This document shows, piece after piece, positions 56,242-59,837 of a stretch of 59,837 nt of DNA. Where the stretch lies: NCBI GenBank assembly GCA_036010965.1, contig DASCMO010000072.1:1-59837 (forward strand), in the 5' to 3' direction. The translations under genes were made by a program, and so were the position numbers. Position 1 is the stretch's first letter. Every line of letters starts with the position of its first letter. This DNA is from GCA-2686265 sp036010965 (GTDB lineage: Bacteria > Planctomycetota > UBA1135 > GCA-002686595). The notes beneath the pieces are model-generated. The model saw nothing but the letters and a program-made list of their open reading frames with translations, was not told the DNA's origin and made no database searches.

Positions 56242-58797
56242 TCAGGGCTGGATGGCGAGCCAGTGGAGCTCGAGGAATGCTCCCCAGGCGGCCTGCGAGT
56301 CCACCCTCCTTATGATCGCGTCGAAGCCGATGTTCTGCACGTGCACTGTCGTGACGTTGAAGGAGTCGGCGTAGCTGTCACGGTCTGACACCGTGCAGGT
56401 GATGACCGGCGGGACGTCGAAAGCCGCTGGGAACGGGATCCACCTCACCACATAGTGCGCCCCGCCGCTGCCCCCGATCGCCTCGACGCCAGCCTGCATT
56501 TTGGCGAAGAAGCTAGGGCCTTGCGGGCCTTGTGATCCGGTAGGGCCAGGGGCGCCTTGAGCGCCGGTGCTGCCGGTAGCTCCGGTGTCACCCTGAGGAC
56601 CTTGGGTCCCGGTCGCACCAGTTGCGCCGGTGTCGCCTTGCGGACCCTGACCGCCGGTTGCGCCAGTTGCTCCGGTGTCACCTTGCGGGCCCTGACCGCC
56701 CGTCGCGCCAGTGGCTCCGGTGTCGCCTTGCGGACCCTGACCGCCTGTTGCGCCAGTTGCTCCGGTGTCACCTTGGTCACCTTGCGGACCCTGGCCGCCA
56801 GTCGCACCAGTCGCGCCGGTGTCGCCTTGAGCGCCTGTGTCACCTTGGTCGCCTTGCGGACCCTGACCGCCCGTCGCGCCAGTCGCTCCGGTGTCGCCTT
56901 GCGGCCCCTGGCCGCCGGTCGCGCCAGTCGCGCCGGTGTCGCCTTGAGCTCCTGTGTCACCTTGGTCGCCTTGCGGGCCCTGGCCGCCGGTTGCACCAGT
57001 TGCGCCGGTGTCGCCTTGCGGCCCCTGACCGCCGGTCGCACCAGTTGCTCCGGTGTCACCTTGCGGGCCCTGACCGCCCGTCGCGCCAGTGGCTCCGGTG
57101 TCGCCTTGCGGACCCTGACCGCCTGTTGCGCCAGTTGCTCCGGTGTCACCTTGGTCACCTTGCGGACCCTGGCCGCCGGTCGCACCAGTCGCGCCGGTGT
57201 CGCCTTGAGCGCCTGTGTCGCCTTGCGGACCCTGGCCGCCGGTCGCGCCAGTCGCGCCGGTGTCGCCTTGAGCTCCTGTGTCACCTTGGTCGCCTTGCGG
57301 GCCCTGGCCGCCGGTCGCGCCAGTCGCTCCGGTGTCGCCTTGCGGACCCTGACCGCCTGTTGCGCCAGTTGCTCCGGTGTCACCTTGGGGGCCTTGATCT
57401 CCAGTGTCACCTTGCGGGCCTTGGGAACCAGTTTCCCCAGTTGCACCGGTGTCACCCTGCGGGCCTTGAGCGCCAGTCGCGCCAGTCGCGCCGGTATCAC
57501 CCTGCGGACCTTGGGAACCCGTGGCGCCGGTAGCACCCGTGTCACCCTGAGGTCCGGTGTCGCCTTGCGGGCCGGTATCGCCCTGAGGTCCTTCCTGACC
57601 GGGGATGCCCTGGGGGCCGGGGTCTCCCTGCGGCCCGGGGGCGCCATCCGGCCCCTGATTTCCTTGGGGACCTTGGTCTCCGGGAGGGCCGGGGGGACCG
57701 GCAGGTCCACCGGCGGGCCCCGTGGGGCCTTGTGGACCGTCAGATCCCGGCGTTCCCTCTGGACCTTGCGGACCCTGGAGTCCTTGGGGGCCCTGGGACC
57801 CATCGGAACCTTGGGGACCCTGGGACCCATCGGAACCTTGGGGGCCGGTGTCTCCCTGGGAACCTTGGTCGCCTTGCTGACCCTGAGGTCCATCGGAACC
57901 TTGGGCACCATCGGCACCTTCGGCACCGGGGACGCCCTGTGGACCTTGGCGCCCCTGGGTGCCTTGCGGTCCCTGAGGTCCTTCAGGTCCTTGGGAGCCG
58001 GGGACGCCCTGTTGGCCCTGGTCGCCGGGCGGGCCTGGCGGCCCGGGAGGGCCTATCAACTGGGCAATGTTGTCGACGATCGTGCCGTCGGTCAGGGGCA
58101 GCCCGCCTGACGGCGTCCGCACCACGACGTGCTCGGGAAGAGCCTGACTCGAGGCCGGCTGGTAGATGCCAGTCGCCTGGTCCAGGACCGCGTCAGCTAG
58201 CCCGGCGCCCGCGTTGGAGTTCATGTTGGGGCCCGGCTCAGTGCCGGCTCGTGCACCTGCGAGTTCAGGACCATTCGCCGTCGTCAGCCTGGGGAGGGCG
58301 ACTTCTACGAGGTGGCCGCCAACGTTGCGGCGGAGCAGCACTCCGGCTGGGGTGGTGACCTCGAGATCGGGGCGCCCATCCATGTCAATGTCGATCCAAT
58401 CCCCTTGGGTCGTGGAGATGCCCAGGGGAAGGCCCCAGTCCCTGGTCGCATCCACGAAGCGTCCGTCTCCCAGTCCCTGAAATAGGTGCAGTCCGGTGGG
58501 GCCGTCGGCCGCAGCGAGGTCAATCTTGCCATCGCCGTCGAAGTCGGCGAACGAGACCCAGCGCAGCCCACGGAGACCTGCTAGGCCCGATCCGGTGGTG
58601 GCGTCAGAGAAGGCGCCGCGGCCACGGTTGAGTGCGAGCACCGCCCGCCCGTCGTGGCTCACCAGCAGGGCGTCCGGAAGGCGATCGCCGTCAACATCGC
58701 TCCAGTGGATGCTGCGGGGGAGAGGCTGGGCATCCTGTGCTTGCGGGGGCACAGCGATGGGGGCTGCGGTCAGGAGAGCGACGGTGAGGAAGTTCAT
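56242..58797 (-). CDS. Secreted FG-GAP/collagen-like/H-type-lectin-like surface protein
   Basis: This 851-residue protein has a signal peptide (TVALLTAAPIAVPPQA) and three EF-like FG-GAP/VCBS calcium motifs (DVDGDRLPDALLV, DFDGDGKIDLAAA, DIDMDGRPDLEV). A linker follows, then a Gly-X-Y collagen region (about residues 247-760, roughly 170 triplets) with few Pro in the main block. The core repeat is GDTGATGATGGQGPQ. The C-terminal domain (residues about 765-851: WIPFPAAFDVPPVITCTVSDRD, TTVHVQNIGFDAIIRRV, WGAFLELHWLAIQP) has the shape of H-type lectin domains. Inference: a trimeric stalk with a sugar-binding head. No LPxTG or PEP-CTERM anchor is visible. Confidence 0.75.
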   Translation of the reverse strand: MNFLTVALLTAAPIAVPPQAQDAQPLPRSIHWSDVDGDRLPDALLVSHDGRAVLALNRGRGAFSDATTGSGLAGLRGLRWVSFADFDGDGKIDLAAADGPTGLHLFQGLGDGRFVDATRDWGLPLGISTTQGDWIDIDMDGRPDLEVTTPAGVLLRRNVGGHLVEVALPRLTTANGPELAGARAGTEPGPNMNSNAGAGLADAVLDQATGIYQPASSQALPEHVVVRTPSGGLPLTDGTIVDNIAQLIGPPGPPGPPGDQGQQGVPGSQGPEGPQGPQGTQGRQGPQGVPGAEGADGAQGSDGPQGQQGDQGSQGDTGPQGSDGSQGPQGSDGSQGPQGLQGPQGPEGTPGSDGPQGPTGPAGGPAGPPGPPGDQGPQGNQGPDGAPGPQGDPGPQGIPGQEGPQGDTGPQGDTGPQGDTGATGATGSQGPQGDTGATGATGAQGPQGDTGATGETGSQGPQGDTGDQGPQGDTGATGATGGQGPQGDTGATGATGGQGPQGDQGDTGAQGDTGATGATGGQGPQGDTGAQGDTGATGATGGQGPQGDQGDTGATGATGGQGPQGDTGATGATGGQGPQGDTGATGATGGQGPQGDTGATGATGGQGPQGDQGDTGAQGDTGATGATGGQGPQGDTGATGATGGQGPQGDQGDTGAQGDTGATGATGGQGPQGDQGDTGATGATGGQGPQGDTGATGATGGQGPQGDTGATGATGGQGPQGDTGATGATGTQGPQGDTGATGSTGAQGAPGPTGSQGPQGPSFFAKMQAGVEAIGGSGGAHYVVRWIPFPAAFDVPPVITCTVSDRDSYADSFNVTTVHVQNIGFDAIIRRVDSQAAWGAFLELHWLAIQP
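56560..57560 (-). repeat. Tandem coding repeat encoding Gly-X-Y triplets
   Basis: A block of near-identical units of about 45 bp (encoding GDTGATGATGGQGPQ and shorter variants with GDQGDTGAQ) fills the collagen region. Synonymous changes between units are frequent (GTCGCGCCAGT, GTTGCACCAGT), so the repeat is old and protein-selected rather than a fresh expansion. It is not a CRISPR array. Strand-slippage could change stalk length. Confidence 0.8.
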
Positions 58798-58898
58798 GGG
58801 CTGCGTTGGTCAGGCTGCCGTGGAGCAGGGCGGATGGAATGATTGCAAGATGGTAATCAGGGTTCGCTGGCAATGGGTGACGAATGCAATGCGAGTTG

Positions 58899-58936
58899 GT
58901 TGTAGAGGCCTATATATAGGGTTGCGAGGCCTATAT
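58899..58936. promoter_or_regulatory. Twin direct repeats upstream of the collagen-like gene
   Basis: GGTTGTAGAGGCCTATAT (58898-58915) and GGTTGCGAGGCCTATAT (58920-58936) are near-identical, with starts of the shared GAGGCCTATAT core exactly 21 bp apart (two helical turns). Each core contains the palindrome AGGCCT. They are about 100-140 bp upstream of the collagen-like ATG and carry TATATA, a candidate -10 on that strand. A likely operator pair for an unknown regulator. Confidence 0.45.
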
Positions 58937-59020
58937 CAGTGGGCGAGGCTCTAGCTCAGAGCCCAACGGTGGCCTCGTGGACTTGCCCGCTTATTCAGGG
59001 CCGCACGGCTTCCGACTTGC

Positions 59021-59064
59021 CCCCCCATGGGTGGGGGGAGGGGCGGGATTCCAGGTCCCGCCCC
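59021..59064. terminator. Tandem GC hairpins after the S74 gene
   Basis: CCCCCCA-TGGG-TGGGGGG (59021-59038) and GGGGCGGGA-N7-TCCCGCCCC (59040-59064) are perfect stems of 7 and 9 bp, just after the stop of the right-edge gene. There is no T-run, but the double hairpin in a 278-bp gap is a plausible terminator. Confidence 0.5.
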
Positions 59065-59075
59065 CCGTGCCAGTG

Positions 59076-59837
59076 TCAGTTTTCTTCGCCCTGCGGGACG
59101 GTATGCGCCTGGCGTTCTTCGAGCTTGCGCTCGAACTCGCGCTCGTTGTCTGCGGCTTGACGCTCGATAGCTTCCTTCGCAGCCTCGATGTCATCGTGGG
59201 CTGAGGGGGGCAGGTGCAACTGGTCGAGGAGCCCGCTCGGAATTTCTGCGCGAACATCAGTCGTGGCGATTCCGGCGGACACCCGTGCCATGGCGATCCA
59301 GTCGAAGGCGAAGCCCAGCTCATCGCCGGTGGCCGTGACCTGGAAACCCTCGCTGCTCTTTTGCGTGACGCTCAGGCTGACGCCGGGAGAGTTCGGAGTC
59401 ACGGTCACGGTCGGAGCGGCGTCGCCCAGAGCCAGGCGCAAGGCGAACTCGGGCTCGAAGGCGACCCAGACCCGAGCCTGGGTCATGGTCGCGCTGCCGA
59501 AGTCCTCGATGCGCTGTCGGGCTCCCATGCCCAGCGCGCTCTGAATGGCCTGGATCTCGCTGCGGTTGTGCTTGACCCCCGCCAGTCCCAGGGCGGCTGT
59601 GGCGTAGACGTCGACTCCGGCGAGCGAGTCGTCTTTCAGGTAGTCGGGCGCCTCATCGAGGATCAGGCCCAGGTGCATGTTGGGCCGGAACTTCGATTCC
59701 CGTCCGGGCACCAGCTCATCCAGCTCGTGCAGGTACTTGTAGAGCGAGGGCTGCAGACGGTCGATGTCCTCCATGACGAGGTCCATCAGCCCCTCCTGCA
59801 CGGGTCGGATATTCCGTTTGGTCTCCCGTGCGGAGGT
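59076..59837 (-). CDS. C-terminal part of a surface/tail-fibre-like protein with peptidase S74 chaperone domain (5' partial)
   Basis: The frame is open to the window edge, so the N-terminus is missing. The first residues read TSARETKRNI, which matches the start of peptidase S74 (endosialidase-type intramolecular chaperone): a Ser (codon 59834-59832) and a Lys five residues later form the known Ser-Lys dyad. KFRPNMHLGLILDEAPDYL fits the later His/G-x-I-A-x-E motif. S74 domains help fibres trimerise and then cut themselves off. About 130 residues follow: a beta-rich domain (VTVTPNSPGVSLSVTQKSSEGFQVTA) and a charged helical tail. It sits next to the collagen-like gene on the same strand. Confidence 0.6.
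   Translation of the reverse strand, partial: TSARETKRNIRPVQEGLMDLVMEDIDRLQPSLYKYLHELDELVPGRESKFRPNMHLGLILDEAPDYLKDDSLAGVDVYATAALGLAGVKHNRSEIQAIQSALGMGARQRIEDFGSATMTQARVWVAFEPEFALRLALGDAAPTVTVTPNSPGVSLSVTQKSSEGFQVTATGDELGFAFDWIAMARVSAGIATTDVRAEIPSGLLDQLHLPPSAHDDIEAAKEAIERQAADNEREFERKLEERQAHTVPQGEEN

Noticed and set aside
56560..57560. Regular repeats that could be mistaken for a CRISPR array
   Set aside because: Units are contiguous, vary synonymously and translate as Gly-X-Y. There are no unique spacers and no cas genes.
56557..58110. Long plus-strand open frames (over 500 and 300 codons) rich in Gly/Thr/Leu and Arg/Leu, antisense to the collagen gene
   Set aside because: These are shadows of the tandem Gly-X-Y repeat, which has no stops in several frames. 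The minus-strand frame alone has a signal peptide and recognised domains.
59076..59837. Prophage remnant
   Set aside because: The S74 signature is common in phage fibres, but no integrase, terminase, portal or capsid genes are seen and the neighbouring gene is a cell-surface protein. Sequence beyond the edge would settle it.

Overview
This is a 59.8 kb stretch of very GC-rich bacterial chromosome, about 70% G+C by eye. It comes from a Gram-negative-type cell: there are lipoprotein signals, an RND efflux pump and an outer-membrane-barrel-like protein. The best guess for the host is a Planctomycetota lineage of the Pla163/Saltatorellus type. The reasons are several HEAT-repeat envelope proteins, a TPR/zinc-peptidase (DUF1570-like) protein that also carries a DUF1080-like domain, FG-GAP and collagen-like surface proteins, and a small secreted protein with a C-terminal FNLSDGL motif. 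This placement is inference. I found no tRNA, rRNA, CRISPR array, insertion sequence, integrase or phage structural module.

Layout. 1-8.0 kb: a partial M28 peptidase, a TolB-like lipoprotein, yidD-rnpA, a degenerate aldehyde dehydrogenase coupled to lysine 6-aminotransferase, rlmN and a DHH phosphoesterase. 8.1-16 kb: a 1202-residue multidomain TPR/metallopeptidase protein, a barrel-like lipoprotein and the tig-clpP-clpX proteostasis operon. 16.2-25.1 kb: an RND pump (adaptor plus transporter), a GNAT enzyme, an SRPBCC protein, an MBL-fold hydrolase and ettA with a coupled NUDIX gene. 25.2-33.4 kb: an ALDH7-type aminoadipate-semialdehyde dehydrogenase, a large lipoprotein, and boxB-boxC for aerobic benzoyl-CoA degradation, divergent from the benzoyl-CoA-sensing repressor gene boxR. 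33.4-38.3 kb: an exported nickel superoxide dismutase, a CnoX-like thioredoxin-TPR protein, a radical SAM enzyme, a histone-deacetylase-like hydrolase and a HEAT/TPR protein. 38.7-46.6 kb: mnmG and mnmA (both tRNA wobble-uridine modification), a carboxypeptidase-regulatory-like surface protein, an exopolysaccharide sugar transferase, yraN and yajC. 46.6-51.8 kb: a von Willebrand A membrane protein and HEAT/TPR proteins. 51.9-55.6 kb: three TCA-cycle genes on one strand (isocitrate dehydrogenase, malate dehydrogenase, fumarase). 55.7-59.8 kb: a surface-protein locus with a secreted small protein, an 851-residue FG-GAP/collagen/H-type-lectin-like protein, and the C-terminal end of a protein that begins at the window edge with a peptidase S74 (autocleaving chaperone) signature.

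How the genes work together. Lysine 6-aminotransferase (4.5 kb) and ALDH7 (25.2 kb) together would turn lysine into 2-aminoadipate. BoxC and BoxB supply two steps of the box pathway, but boxA, boxD and benzoate-CoA ligase are not in the window. Many genes overlap by 4 bp (GTGA, ATGA, TTGA), which suggests translational coupling. At least three genes have a TATCCT- or TAGCAT-type -10 box ending exactly 7 nt before the start codon, as expected for leaderless mRNAs. The least ordinary items are the dead-looking aldehyde dehydrogenase coupled to lat, the collagen-lectin/S74 surface locus with its twin upstream repeat, and the palindrome between boxC and boxR.
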